A stretch of 41,369 nucleotides of DNA from Eubacterium sp. Its GTDB lineage: Bacteria > Bacillota_A > Clostridia > Lachnospirales > Lachnospiraceae. Shown piece by piece: positions 33,394-41,308 of this stretch. How positions within the stretch are numbered: position 1 is the stretch's first letter; every line of letters starts with the position of its first letter. The DNA is taken from the NCBI GenBank assembly GCA_017475785.1, contig JAFVEX010000040.1, positions 1-41,369 on the forward strand. The letters are read 5' to 3'. A program made the translations under genes and the position numbers. The notes under the pieces were generated by a model. The model saw only the letters and a list, made by a program, of their open reading frames with translations, was not told the DNA's origin and ran no database searches.

Positions 33394-33414
33394 ATTGTCA
33401 ATGCATTTTACAAA
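33394..33414. promoter_or_regulatory. Operator O2 at the ROK gene transcription start
   Basis: ATTGTCAA (33394-33401), a 5-nt spacer and TTTACAAA (33407-33414). The right arm is identical to O1, the left differs at two positions, and the spacing is the same. It overlaps the predicted start of ROK transcription, which implies autoregulation. Confidence 0.78.
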
Positions 33415-33432
33415 ATAGGAGTGCTTAATTAT

Positions 33433-34560
33433 ATGGCAAAGAGCATTACGCCAAATCAGATCCGGCAGACGAACCGGCAGCTGATTTACCATTATATATA
33501 TGAACACAGAAAGGTTTCCCAGCAGGAGCTTTCCTATGCGCTCCACTTAAGCCGGCCGACCGTCACCTCCAATCTGACAGAGCTGGAGTCAAAGGGACTG
33601 ATTTTCAAGGACGGGCAGATTGACTCTGAACTTGCGGGGCGAAAGGCGGCAGCCTACGCCATCGTGCCAGATCACCGCGTCGGAATTGGCGCGGAAATTA
33701 CCAAGAAGGAGTTGAAGATCATCGCGGTAAATCTCTACGGCGAGCAGATGAAGCACTCTGTCATCTCCCTGCCTTTTGAGAATTGCTCTGATTATTATGA
33801 GCGCGCCTGCGAAGAAATTCAGTACTTTATAGATTCACTGGGTGTGCCCTCTGACCAGATTCTCGGTGTCGGAATTGCTGTGCAGGGGCTTGTCTCCCCG
33901 GATGGCCAGACCATTACCTACGGAAAGATTCTGGATGTGACGGGGCTTTCTGTCACTGCTTTTTCCCGCTGGCTGCCCTTTCCGTGCAGGTTTGTCCACG
34001 ATGCCACCAGTGCGGCCATTTCGGAGCTCTGGGTCTCTCCGGAGCTTCAAAATGCGTTTTATCTGTCACTGAGCCGGCATCTGGGCGCTGCGCTGATTTC
34101 CCGGAGAGAGATCTTTTCCGGAAAACACGGGCACAGTTCGACCATTGAACACATTCGCGTCCGTCCGCGCGGCGATTTATGTTACTGCGGCAGACGAGGG
34201 TGCGCCGAGACGATCTGTTCCATGGAAGCGCTGCTCCAGGGCGAAGAGTCACCGGATGATTTTTTTGAAGTGGTGCGCGCAGGAGATTCTGATGCCGTAA
34301 AGCGCTGGAATGGCTGGCTCTCGAATCTGGCAGACGTGATAAATCTGGCGCATCTGGTCTACGACACGGACTTTATTCTGGGCGGTTATCTTGCCTCCTG
34401 GCTGGAGGAGCGCGATCTCCGGTATTTATATAAGGAAATTGCCGCAAAAACGCCGTTTGACGAGCCGCAGGACTTCCTCCGGATCAGCAAGATGCCGAAA
34501 CACAACATCACAACAGGAGCCGCGCTGCCGTATATCCGGGCATTTCTGCAGGAAATCTGA
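33433..34560 (+). CDS. ROK-family transcriptional repressor (NagC/XylR type)
   Basis: 375 residues from the ATG at 33433 (AGGAG 11 nt upstream; the GTG at 33421 overlaps that site). N-terminal winged HTH (VSQQELSYALHLSRPTVTSN). The ROK domain follows with the zinc motif: His240, then Cys250, Cys252 and Cys257 in CYCGRRGCAE. Asp190 in HDATSAA sits at the catalytic position of ROK kinases, but the N-terminal phosphate loop is degraded, as usual in repressors. It is divergent from the SDR operon with two operators in between; binding should be relieved by the sugar or its derivative. A HAD-PNPOx gene follows after 137 nt. Confidence 0.94.
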   Translation: MAKSITPNQIRQTNRQLIYHYIYEHRKVSQQELSYALHLSRPTVTSNLTELESKGLIFKDGQIDSELAGRKAAAYAIVPDHRVGIGAEITKKELKIIAVNLYGEQMKHSVISLPFENCSDYYERACEEIQYFIDSLGVPSDQILGVGIAVQGLVSPDGQTITYGKILDVTGLSVTAFSRWLPFPCRFVHDATSAAISELWVSPELQNAFYLSLSRHLGAALISRREIFSGKHGHSSTIEHIRVRPRGDLCYCGRRGCAETICSMEALLQGEESPDDFFEVVRAGDSDAVKRWNGWLSNLADVINLAHLVYDTDFILGGYLASWLEERDLRYLYKEIAAKTPFDEPQDFLRISKMPKHNITTGAALPYIRAFLQEI

Positions 34561-34697
34561 GAAGCCGCGGTACGGGACACCTGATAACGTTCCTTGCCGC
34601 CCGTTCAGAAATTGTGTGAAGATTCATACGGTTTCTTGAACTCCTGGTTTTGACGAATACATCAAAATATATTTGAAAAAAGAGAGGCTTTCGCATT

Positions 34698-35810
34698 ATG
34701 AAAAAAACAGTGATTTTTGACATTGGAAATGTACTGATCCGCTTCCGCTGGATCGATTTTATCCACGAACTGTTTGATGATGAAGAAGTGATCCGCGGCG
34801 TAGAGGACGCGATGTGGATGACGGGTTTGTGGACAGAACTGGATCGGGGTATTGTGCGCGAGGATCTGATTCTGGAGGATATACTCTCCCGCAGGCCGGA
34901 GCACGCGGAGGCAATCCGGAAGACCTTTGACAACATCGGCAAGGCGGTTGAGCGCTGCGACTACGCGGTTCCCTGGGTGCGCTCCATCAAGGCAGCCGGA
35001 CACCAGGTGCTCTTCCTCTCCAACTACTCCGATATTCTCAGGCGCTCCAACGAAGATGTTCTGAATTTCCTGCAGTATATGGACGGCGGTATCTTCTCCT
35101 GTGACGTCGGAATGATCAAGCCGGATCCGTCCATTTTTCAGCGGCTCTGTGATGAATACGAACTGAATCCCCGCAGCTGTCTGTTTGTCGATGACAACAA
35201 GGCAAATGTGCGCTCAGCCAACGCGTTCGGTCTCCCGGCGGTGCGCTTTAAGGACTACGAGCAGGGTCACGCTGCCGTCAACGCGTTTCTCGAAAACAGC
35301 ACGCCGCCGTTCCGCACCATGCGCCGCTCCCGGCAGCAGCTCTCACAGCAGGAGTGTGTGGAAATCCTGCAGCGGGCCACCTCCGGCGTGCTCGCGCTGA
35401 ACGGAGACGCCGGCTACAATTACGCGGTGCCGCTGAGCTTCGCCTATGTGGATGGGAAAATCCACTTCCACTGCGCGAAAAAGGGTCACAAGATCGACGC
35501 GATCCGCCGCAACCCGCGCGTATCCTTCTGCGTCATTGATCAGGATCTGGTTGATCCAGCAAACCTGACGACGCTGTTCCGGAGCGTCATTTCCTTCGGG
35601 CACGCGCGCATTTTGGAGGATCCCGACGAAATCCGGGCGTCCGCGCGGCTGCTCGGCATGAAATATGCCCCCGATTATCCGGAGAAGGCCGAAGAAGAGA
35701 TCAACCAGACCTTCGACCGGCTCTGCTGCGTGGAAATCACGATCGATCACATGACCGGAAAGGAAGGCATCGAGCTGACGAAGATGCGAAATACCACGTC
35801 AGCTGGCTGA
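34698..35810 (+). CDS. Fusion of a HAD-IA hydrolase and a PNPOx-like flavin-binding domain
   Basis: 370 residues. Residues 1-205 are a HAD-IA phosphatase domain: FDIGNVLI with nucleophile Asp8 (Gly rather than Asp at +2), FLSNYSD, MIKPDPSIFQRL and FVDDNKANVRSANAFG. Residues 210-365 are a pyridoxamine 5'-phosphate oxidase-like split-barrel domain of the NimA type: MRRSRQQLSQQECVEILQRA, GYNYAVPLSFAYVDGKIHFH, GHKIDAIRRNPRVSFCVIDQ. One protein thus joins a phosphatase to a flavin- or heme-binding barrel. It might hydrolyse a flavin or vitamin B6 phosphate, or be bifunctional in detoxification; no substrate can be assigned. Its last 74 bases overlap the converging PAP2 gene. The ribosome binding site is weak (AGAGAGG). 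Confidence 0.88.
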   Translation: MKKTVIFDIGNVLIRFRWIDFIHELFDDEEVIRGVEDAMWMTGLWTELDRGIVREDLILEDILSRRPEHAEAIRKTFDNIGKAVERCDYAVPWVRSIKAAGHQVLFLSNYSDILRRSNEDVLNFLQYMDGGIFSCDVGMIKPDPSIFQRLCDEYELNPRSCLFVDDNKANVRSANAFGLPAVRFKDYEQGHAAVNAFLENSTPPFRTMRRSRQQLSQQECVEILQRATSGVLALNGDAGYNYAVPLSFAYVDGKIHFHCAKKGHKIDAIRRNPRVSFCVIDQDLVDPANLTTLFRSVISFGHARILEDPDEIRASARLLGMKYAPDYPEKAEEEINQTFDRLCCVEITIDHMTGKEGIELTKMRNTTSAG

Positions 35811-36300
35811 CCGCCAGCGCGATCAGAAATCCGGCGATCACATCCGACGGATAGTGCACGCCCACGAACAGACGGCTGAATGAAATCACCGCAGCCAGGA
35901 TCACCAGCGGCACGCCAGCTTTCTTTGGCAGCATCCGAAGCAGTACAAGCGAGCAGGCAAAGCCGTTGGCGGCATGTCCGGACGGAAATGACGCGTCCGC
36001 CTGCCTCTCAATAATGAGCTGAACCGCGGGAAACAGATCATATGGCCTCGGCCTGGCTGCCAGAGGCTTAATCAGCAGGTTCACGATCACGTAACAGACT
36101 GCGACCGAGACTGCCGCGACAGCCCCCGCCTTCCTCGTTCTTTTGAAAAAAAGCAGCAGCACGACCAGCGCGATCCAGAATATTCCGCTGTCCCCGAGGT
36201 GGGTGATCCCTTTCATGAGCGGAACCAGAATGCCGACGCGCAGATTTTCCTGTATCCATTCCAGAACGGAGACGTCCCATGCTGTAATCAGTTGTGCCAT
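35737..36300 (-). CDS. PAP2-family membrane phosphatase
   Basis: 187 residues from the ATG at 36300 (GGGAG upstream). Five or so membrane helices and the three PAP2 motifs: KPLAARPRP, PSGH in ASFPSGHAANG, and SRLFVGVHYPSD. These enzymes remove phosphate from lipid phosphates such as undecaprenyl pyrophosphate or phosphatidate at the outer face of the membrane. The 3' end overlaps the HAD-PNPOx gene by 74 bases, tail to tail; both reading frames have conserved domains close to the overlap, so both seem real. A longer start at 36384 is possible but adds no recognised sequence. Confidence 0.9.
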   Translation of the reverse strand: MAQLITAWDVSVLEWIQENLRVGILVPLMKGITHLGDSGIFWIALVVLLLFFKRTRKAGAVAAVSVAVCYVIVNLLIKPLAARPRPYDLFPAVQLIIERQADASFPSGHAANGFACSLVLLRMLPKKAGVPLVILAAVISFSRLFVGVHYPSDVIAGFLIALAVSQLTWYFASSSARCLPFRSCDRS

Positions 36301-36407
36301 ATTCGTTATTCTCCCGACGATATGAATGACGACTTCCGTATTATAAACATCTGTTGACAGATTGTCCAGCACCGGCAGCCGCACAGATTGAGTGACGCCG
36401 CAGAGGG

Positions 36408-36445
36408 TCGCAGGCGAAATTCAGCGGCACCGCGTAATTGCAGCT
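36408..36445 (-). pseudogene. Remnant resembling the PNPOx domain, inverted relative to its neighbour
   Basis: On the minus strand AATTACGCGGTGCCGCTGA matches 35417-35436 exactly, with similar flanks, and would encode NYAVPLNFAC against NYAVPLSFAY in the fusion protein. The similarity fades on both sides within about 20 bases, and the frame stops soon after. It is either a decayed second PNPOx gene or a small inverted duplication. Confidence 0.55.
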
Positions 36446-36468
36446 GTCTTCAAGGCCAGCCTTTCCCA

Positions 36469-36537
36469 TCATACATCACCCCTCTTTGACAGGATACACA
36501 GCGTAAGCAGCACAATAAAAAGAAGCATATAATTCAT
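36469..36537 (-). CDS. 22-residue hydrophobic mini-protein inside a hairpin
   Basis: ATG at 36537, preceded by GAGGAGGT with ideal spacing, opens a 22-codon frame beginning MNYMLLFIVLLTLCILSKR and ending at a TGA at 36471-36469. It is one hydrophobic helix followed by Ser-Lys-Arg. The ribosome binding site is in the loop and the start codon in the stem of the hairpin at 36522-36580. Size, hydrophobicity and structure recall type I toxins or leader peptides, but no antisense RNA promoter was identified. It could also be chance inside the terminator of the ABC operon. Confidence 0.4.
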   Translation of the reverse strand: MNYMLLFIVLLTLCILSKRGDV

Positions 36538-36580
36538 GTTTCCACCTCCTCGTCTCTGATGGAAACATGTTATATGCTTC
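36522..36580 (-). terminator. 20-bp hairpin with T-run after the ABC transporter operon
   Basis: GAAGCATATAA/TTATATGCTTC and CATGTTTCC/GGAAACATG form one stem with a 2-nt bulge and a 17-nt loop. On the minus strand CTTTTTATT follows. It can serve as an intrinsic terminator for the ABC operon that ends at 36638, though the stem is AT-rich. The gap 36301-36637 holds this, the PNPOx remnant, the mini-ORF and a short tandem repeat. Confidence 0.6.
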
Positions 36581-36617
36581 AGCTTAAAATTAGTTTAAAA
36601 TCCTCTGGAAGGTGAGC

Positions 36618-36639
36618 AGTGATGGATTAGTGATGGATT
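36618..36639. repeat. 11-bp direct tandem duplication at the end of the ABC gene
   Basis: AGTGATGGATT occurs twice in a row, and the gene's stop codon is at its edge. A similar GTGATGGATTAA with a following GCGTTTCCT lies after prfB near 11420-11443. Confidence 0.6.
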
Positions 36640-38395
36640 AATCGCCGCTTCCTCCGATGCTCCAGTCCGCGCTCGCGTTCTGAAGCTGTACCATCCGCCG
36701 GAACATTCCGTCCTCTCTGCCAAGGAGTTCCGCGGGAGTTCCCTGCTCTGTGACTTTTCCCTCCGCCAGTACGACAATCTGATCCGCCGCCTCGACCGTG
36801 CGCATGCGGTGCGCGATGACCAGTACCGTCTTATTTGCCAGCAGGCGGGAAAGTGCTTCCTGCACTTTCGTCTCGTTTTCCACGTCGAGGGAGGCCGTCG
36901 CCTCATCCAGCAGCACGATCGGCGCGTCCTTCAAGAGCGCGCGGGCAATCGATATTCTCTGCCGCTCCCCGCCGGAGAGCTTCGCGCCGTTTTCTCCGAT
37001 CGGCGTGTGGTACCCCTCCGGAAGCTTATCGACGAATTCATCACAATTTGCGGCAGCCGCAGCCACGCGAACCTCTTCGTCCGTCGCCCCGTGCTTTCCA
37101 AGACGGATATTTTCCATCACGGTGTCGTCAAACAGCACGACATCCTGAAACACCATGGAATAGTCGGTCAGCAGCGCTTCCGGATCCACCGTGGAGATGT
37201 CGACCCCGCCGACCTCTATCGTTCCTTCCTGGATATCCCAGAGTCTCGCCGCCAGCCGCGCGCAGGTGCTCTTGCCCGATCCTGACGGTCCTACGAGCGC
37301 CGTCACTTCTCCTTCTTTTGCCGTGAAGCTGACGCCCCGGAGCACCTGCTTGTCGTCGTATGCGAACCCCACATTTCTGAACGTGATATCGTGGCCATCG
37401 GGTGTAAACGTATCTGCCCCTTCCGCCGTCTCTGAATCATAGATCTCCGTCAGGCGGTTTGCTGACACCTGCGAGAGAAACATCTCGGCGATCAGCGCGA
37501 GGCTCTGATCAAATGGCGCGTAAACGCGTGTGATGATCAGCAGGAACATGAAAAACATCATGAAGTTGATTTTTCCCGAGAGAATCAGCCCTGCTCCGGT
37601 CAGGATCGTTGTCGCGACGCCGAGGCGCATGATCACACTGGCGCCGTTCACAAACAGTCCCGTGACCAGCTCTCCCCTGATCATGACCGCTTCGTGATTG
37701 TCAATCTTGTCATAAAGGCCTTTCAGATAACGCTTTTCCTGATTGGTCGCGTGAATTTCACGGATGTTTTCAAGGGTCTCCTGAATGCCGTCCGAAACCT
37801 TCAGCGCAGCCTCTTTGGTCCGTCTGGAATTCCGCTCTGCTATTTTTCTGCTTCCAAACAGCAGCCCGAAGGCCACCGGGACGCCCCACAGACACGCAAT
37901 GGCAAGCTTCCAGTTATAAATGAGCAGCACGACAGCGATCAGCGCCGTGGAAAAATAGGAACCGTAAAGATACCCGAGGCAGTGAGACCAGACATGTTCC
38001 AGACGGTTCACATCTCCCATGATCGTCTCCGTCAGATCTGCCAGATCCCGCTTTCCGAAATAACCGAGCGGAAGCCTGCGAAGACGCTCCGCAAGGCTGA
38101 TTCTGACTGCTTTTACCTCCCTGTAAACCAGGCCGTAGGTCGCCCTGTACTGCTGGAAATGCGTGATCAGCGACAGCACGACAAATGCAGCCGTCAGGAG
38201 CAAAAAGAATCCCAGGCCGGGGAGCGGCGCTCCGTCCGTCAGCGTATTCATAAACCGGCCCATCATAAGGTACAGGATCCCGATGCCTCCCATTACCACG
38301 AGATTTACGATGATTGTCCAGACCATGCCCGCCTTCACATTCCTGACGCCCTGGTCTGTCAGCGCATACTTATGCTGAAATTCTTTTCCAAACAT
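36638..38395 (-). CDS. ABC exporter, second half of a heterodimeric pair
   Basis: 585 residues: a six-helix exporter membrane domain (1-325) and an ATPase domain (330-585) with Walker A GPSGSGKST (369-377), Q-loop in MVFQDVVLF, signature LSGGERQR (473-480), Walker B IVLLDE with catalytic Glu498, D-loop SLD and H-loop AHRMRTVEAAD. It starts directly after the upstream ABC gene's stop codon (TAA then ATG), so the two subunits are translationally linked. It probably exports a drug, peptide or siderophore-like compound. The TetR gene upstream suggests an induced efflux system. Confidence 0.93.
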   Translation of the reverse strand: MFGKEFQHKYALTDQGVRNVKAGMVWTIIVNLVVMGGIGILYLMMGRFMNTLTDGAPLPGLGFFLLLTAAFVVLSLITHFQQYRATYGLVYREVKAVRISLAERLRRLPLGYFGKRDLADLTETIMGDVNRLEHVWSHCLGYLYGSYFSTALIAVVLLIYNWKLAIACLWGVPVAFGLLFGSRKIAERNSRRTKEAALKVSDGIQETLENIREIHATNQEKRYLKGLYDKIDNHEAVMIRGELVTGLFVNGASVIMRLGVATTILTGAGLILSGKINFMMFFMFLLIITRVYAPFDQSLALIAEMFLSQVSANRLTEIYDSETAEGADTFTPDGHDITFRNVGFAYDDKQVLRGVSFTAKEGEVTALVGPSGSGKSTCARLAARLWDIQEGTIEVGGVDISTVDPEALLTDYSMVFQDVVLFDDTVMENIRLGKHGATDEEVRVAAAAANCDEFVDKLPEGYHTPIGENGAKLSGGERQRISIARALLKDAPIVLLDEATASLDVENETKVQEALSRLLANKTVLVIAHRMRTVEAADQIVVLAEGKVTEQGTPAELLGREDGMFRRMVQLQNASADWSIGGSGD

Positions 38396-40198
38396 TTATT
38401 TCACCTCCCCTGCCGCAATGCGCCACTTGACCGCTTTGTTGTAATCCGCCCACATCCGCGCGTACAGTCCGTCCGCGTCCAGCAGGCTCTCATGCGTTCC
38501 ATCTTCCGCAATCCGGCCGTTTTCCAGCACAATGATCTTATCCGCGCCTGTTACCGTAGACAGCCTGTGGGCGATCATGATCACAGTGCGCCCTCTTGTC
38601 AGCGTGGCAAATGCCTTCTGAATCAGCGCCTCGTTTTCTGGGTCGGCGAAGGCCGTCGCCTCGTCAAGGACGATGATCGGAGCATCCTTCAGAATCGCTC
38701 TGGCGAGCGCGATTCTCTGCTGCTCCCCTCCGGAAAGGTACGTGCCCTCTGTTCCGATGACCGTATCCATTCCATCCGGCAGCTTCTCAATGATATCACT
38801 GCACTGTGCTGCGCGGAGTGCCTCCAGAACCTCCTCCCGGGTAGCTTCGGGGCGCGCGGCACGTACATTTTCGAGAATCGAGGTCTTAAAGAGATGATCA
38901 TTCTGAAATACGAACGCGATGTGATCCATCAGTACACGGGAATCGATTTCCCGCACGTCCACACCTCCGACTTCCACGCACCCGGAGGAAACATCCCAGA
39001 ACCGCGGAATCAGGCTCGCGGCCGTTGTCTTCCCTCCGCCGGAAGGTCCGACCAGCGCCACTGTCTGCCCCGGCTGCACGTCAAACGAGACATGGCTGAG
39101 CGCCGGAATGTCCGCTCCCTCATAGGAAAATGTAACATCCCTGAACGCAATCCCGTTGTTCTCGGGCACCTTGGGATTCCGGCTCTTCTGCAGTACCGGC
39201 GCGCTCATCACGTCATTAATCCGCCCCAGTGCCGTGCCGGCCAGCATCATGCCGCTGGCCGCGAACATGATCTTTGCGAGTGCTGTGGATATGATGGCCG
39301 AGAAAACTGCGTAAAACGCAAAATTGGTGACAAAACCGGCGAAGTTTCCCTTTGCCAGCGCGCCCGGCGCAAGCAGAAGCGCCGCAGGAACCAGAAAGAT
39401 AAACGCACCCTCCGTAAACGTCAGGTTGACCGACTGGGGAAGGCGGCACGCGACATCGGTATATTGCTCCGCCTTGCCGCTGTAATCTTCGATGGCCTCC
39501 TTGAAGGCTTTAAAGGAATAGACGGTCTGCTGGAATATCTTAACGACCGGAATTCCTCTGACATACTCCGTGCCCGCCTTGCTCATCGTGTCCTGCGCCC
39601 TCTGGTACTCCATCATCAGCTGCGCGTTTTTTCCGCCCATCATTGTGAACATCGCCGCAACAGAAATCACCGCCGCGAGAAGACACGCCAGTCCCATGCG
39701 CCAGGCAAACACAAACATCAGCACCAGCATGGAAACAAACATCGCGACAGTTCCCGCGATATCCGCCAGGTTGTGCGCGAGAAGCGTCTCGGTCTCGGCA
39801 GCCGCGCCGTCCAGCCGGTTCCGCAGAAGACCCGAGGCATTGCTGTCAAAAAAACCGAGCGGCGCCTTCATCAGGTGCGCCATTCCTTCCTTGCGGATAT
39901 TGGCAGCCGTCCGGAAGGCGGCAAGATGCGTACACATCAGCGCCGCAAAATAAATGACAATTCCGGCAACCGCAAATCCAAATGCCATCCAGCCATAGGA
40001 CGCGACACCTGTCGCTTTCGTCCATTCAGGCGCGGCGGCAATCAGGTCTCTCGCGGCCAGCCAGATCAGCACATACGGCATCATTCCCAGAATCATGGCG
40101 ACCACGGAGAGTCCCAGCCCCAGAAACGTGAGCCCCTTGTAATTCCCCGCATATCCCAGAAGGACAGCGAGATCACTTTTCTTCTTTTCATTCTTCAT
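38396..40198 (-). CDS. ABC exporter, first half of a heterodimeric pair
   Basis: 600 residues from the ATG at 40198 (GAGGAGG upstream; the longer reading to 40264 has no support). Membrane domain 15-325, ATPase domain 345-600: Walker A GPSGGGKTT (384-392), VFQNDHLF, signature LSGGEQQR, Walker B IIVLDEATAFADPE and H-loop AHRLSTVTGAD. Both subunits keep the catalytic Glu and His, so both ATP sites could be active, unlike many heterodimers with one degenerate site. The substrate is unknown. A terminator separates it from tetR, and I could not identify its promoter with certainty in 40199-40320. Confidence 0.93.
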   Translation of the reverse strand: MKNEKKKSDLAVLLGYAGNYKGLTFLGLGLSVVAMILGMMPYVLIWLAARDLIAAAPEWTKATGVASYGWMAFGFAVAGIVIYFAALMCTHLAAFRTAANIRKEGMAHLMKAPLGFFDSNASGLLRNRLDGAAAETETLLAHNLADIAGTVAMFVSMLVLMFVFAWRMGLACLLAAVISVAAMFTMMGGKNAQLMMEYQRAQDTMSKAGTEYVRGIPVVKIFQQTVYSFKAFKEAIEDYSGKAEQYTDVACRLPQSVNLTFTEGAFIFLVPAALLLAPGALAKGNFAGFVTNFAFYAVFSAIISTALAKIMFAASGMMLAGTALGRINDVMSAPVLQKSRNPKVPENNGIAFRDVTFSYEGADIPALSHVSFDVQPGQTVALVGPSGGGKTTAASLIPRFWDVSSGCVEVGGVDVREIDSRVLMDHIAFVFQNDHLFKTSILENVRAARPEATREEVLEALRAAQCSDIIEKLPDGMDTVIGTEGTYLSGGEQQRIALARAILKDAPIIVLDEATAFADPENEALIQKAFATLTRGRTVIMIAHRLSTVTGADKIIVLENGRIAEDGTHESLLDADGLYARMWADYNKAVKWRIAAGEVK

Positions 40199-40323
40199 GC
40201 AGCTTAAATCCTCCTCAATGTAATAAAATATACTATCCGTTATCCCAGAGTCCGCAGACAACAAATAAACACCTGTTCCTCTTTGACCGCTGTCACCTGA
40301 CCCAAATTGATTACTAACAAAAG

Positions 40324-40347
40324 AAAAAAGGCCCGAAGGCCTTTTTT
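40324..40347. terminator. Bidirectional terminator between tetR and the ABC genes
   Basis: AAAAAAGGCC, loop CGAA, GGCCTTTTTT. A perfect stem with T-runs on both strands. The gap 40348-40475 holds no convincing gene. Confidence 0.92.
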
Positions 40348-40475
40348 ACAAGTCATATCCAGTTTTCCATATAGTGGTTTGAGATTCATCGTCTGTCCTT
40401 TTTACACAGAATCTGCTGCATCCCAGGTGCTGTAGAAAGCCATAAATGCTTTCAATCCTTCTGTCGGATCCTGTG

Positions 40476-41087
40476 TCAGCAGCCCAGCAGGTCGTGCCAA
40501 CCCGGCATAAAGAAAGCCTCAATGGTCTGCAGGTAATGCATGGCGTCATCAAACGGATACTCATGCACGATCGGCTCAAACATGGCCGTGGTGTACGCGC
40601 TCATCAGAATGTGCAGCTCTTCGGGACTAATGTCTCTGACCGGTACGCCCCGGGCGCGGAGCTGATCGAAGACTTCGAGCATCCGTCTCTGGTGCTCTTC
40701 GACCATATCGTCGATAAAGTGCTCGTACTTTGTTCCCTGCGAACAGCACAGGATCAGACGGAAGGCGTCCAGATTCGGGTAGATGACCTCCCTGATCATG
40801 TCAATCTCCGAATCCTGCCACATGGCGTCGTAATTGCCTGTCAATGCCCCGTCATACCCACGCCGGACATGCGCCTCCATCCAGCGGTTCATTTCCTGAA
40901 GCGCCGGTTCCACCAGCGCGGCAAACATATCTTCCTTGTCCTTAAAGTGGCGGTACAACCCGCCGGACGTAATACCTGCCCGCGCGGCGATCGACCGTGT
41001 GGACGCGTTCTGATAGCCCTTCTCCAGAAACTCCTGCCTGGCAGCCGGAATGATCCGGTTGTGGCTTTCCGTCTTGTCTCTTGGCAT
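40476..41087 (-). CDS. TetR/AcrR-family transcriptional repressor
   Basis: 203 residues from the ATG at 41087 (MPRDKTESHNRIIPAARQEF); an ATG at 41105 adds six residues, and neither has a good ribosome binding site. N-terminal HTH: ASTRSIAARAGITSGGLYRH FKDKEDMF is the standard TetR DNA-binding helix set. The C-terminal part (about 75-203) is the helical ligand-binding and dimer domain, variable and unassigned. It most likely represses itself through the dyad at 41107-41136 and controls the ABC exporter genes downstream, although a terminator lies in between. Confidence 0.92.
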   Translation of the reverse strand: MPRDKTESHNRIIPAARQEFLEKGYQNASTRSIAARAGITSGGLYRHFKDKEDMFAALVEPALQEMNRWMEAHVRRGYDGALTGNYDAMWQDSEIDMIREVIYPNLDAFRLILCCSQGTKYEHFIDDMVEEHQRRMLEVFDQLRARGVPVRDISPEELHILMSAYTTAMFEPIVHEYPFDDAMHYLQTIEAFFMPGWHDLLGC

Positions 41088-41106
41088 ACTCTTGCAGTCT
41101 TTCATC

Positions 41107-41136
41107 AGTAATCATTGATAGCGGTCACTGATTACT
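41107..41136. promoter_or_regulatory. Probable TetR operator
   Basis: AGTAATCA (41107-41114) and TGATTACT (41129-41136) are exact inverse copies separated by 14 bases. The second arm overlaps the -10 box of the tetR promoter. Confidence 0.7.
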
Positions 41137-41162
41137 ATAAACGTTTTCTCAAAATATGTCAA
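41134..41162 (-). promoter_or_regulatory. Promoter of the tetR gene
   Basis: On the minus strand a consensus TTGACA (41157-41162) and TATAGT (41134-41139) are 17 bases apart. Confidence 0.88.
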
Positions 41163-41308
41163 GATAGTTTTGCCAAACTTTTTTCACGGCCCTTGCAGCG
41201 CTGCTTCCAAAGATACAGTTAAGGAAACCCCTCTGTGTTAGGCTAGATGTCAGTGAAGCAAAATAACTTTTGTGGTAGTATATAGCTATCACAGGAAGGA
41301 GCTTCACT

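Noticed and set aside
37694..40207. 837-codon plus-strand frame opposite the ABC genes
   Set aside because: Antisense shadow of two well-supported ABC transporter genes; no domain is recognisable.
40348..40475. Possible C-terminal gene remnant after tetR (minus-strand frame ending EGLKAFMAFYSTWDAADSV)
   Set aside because: Too short, not clearly related to any family, and overlaps the tetR 3' end in another frame.
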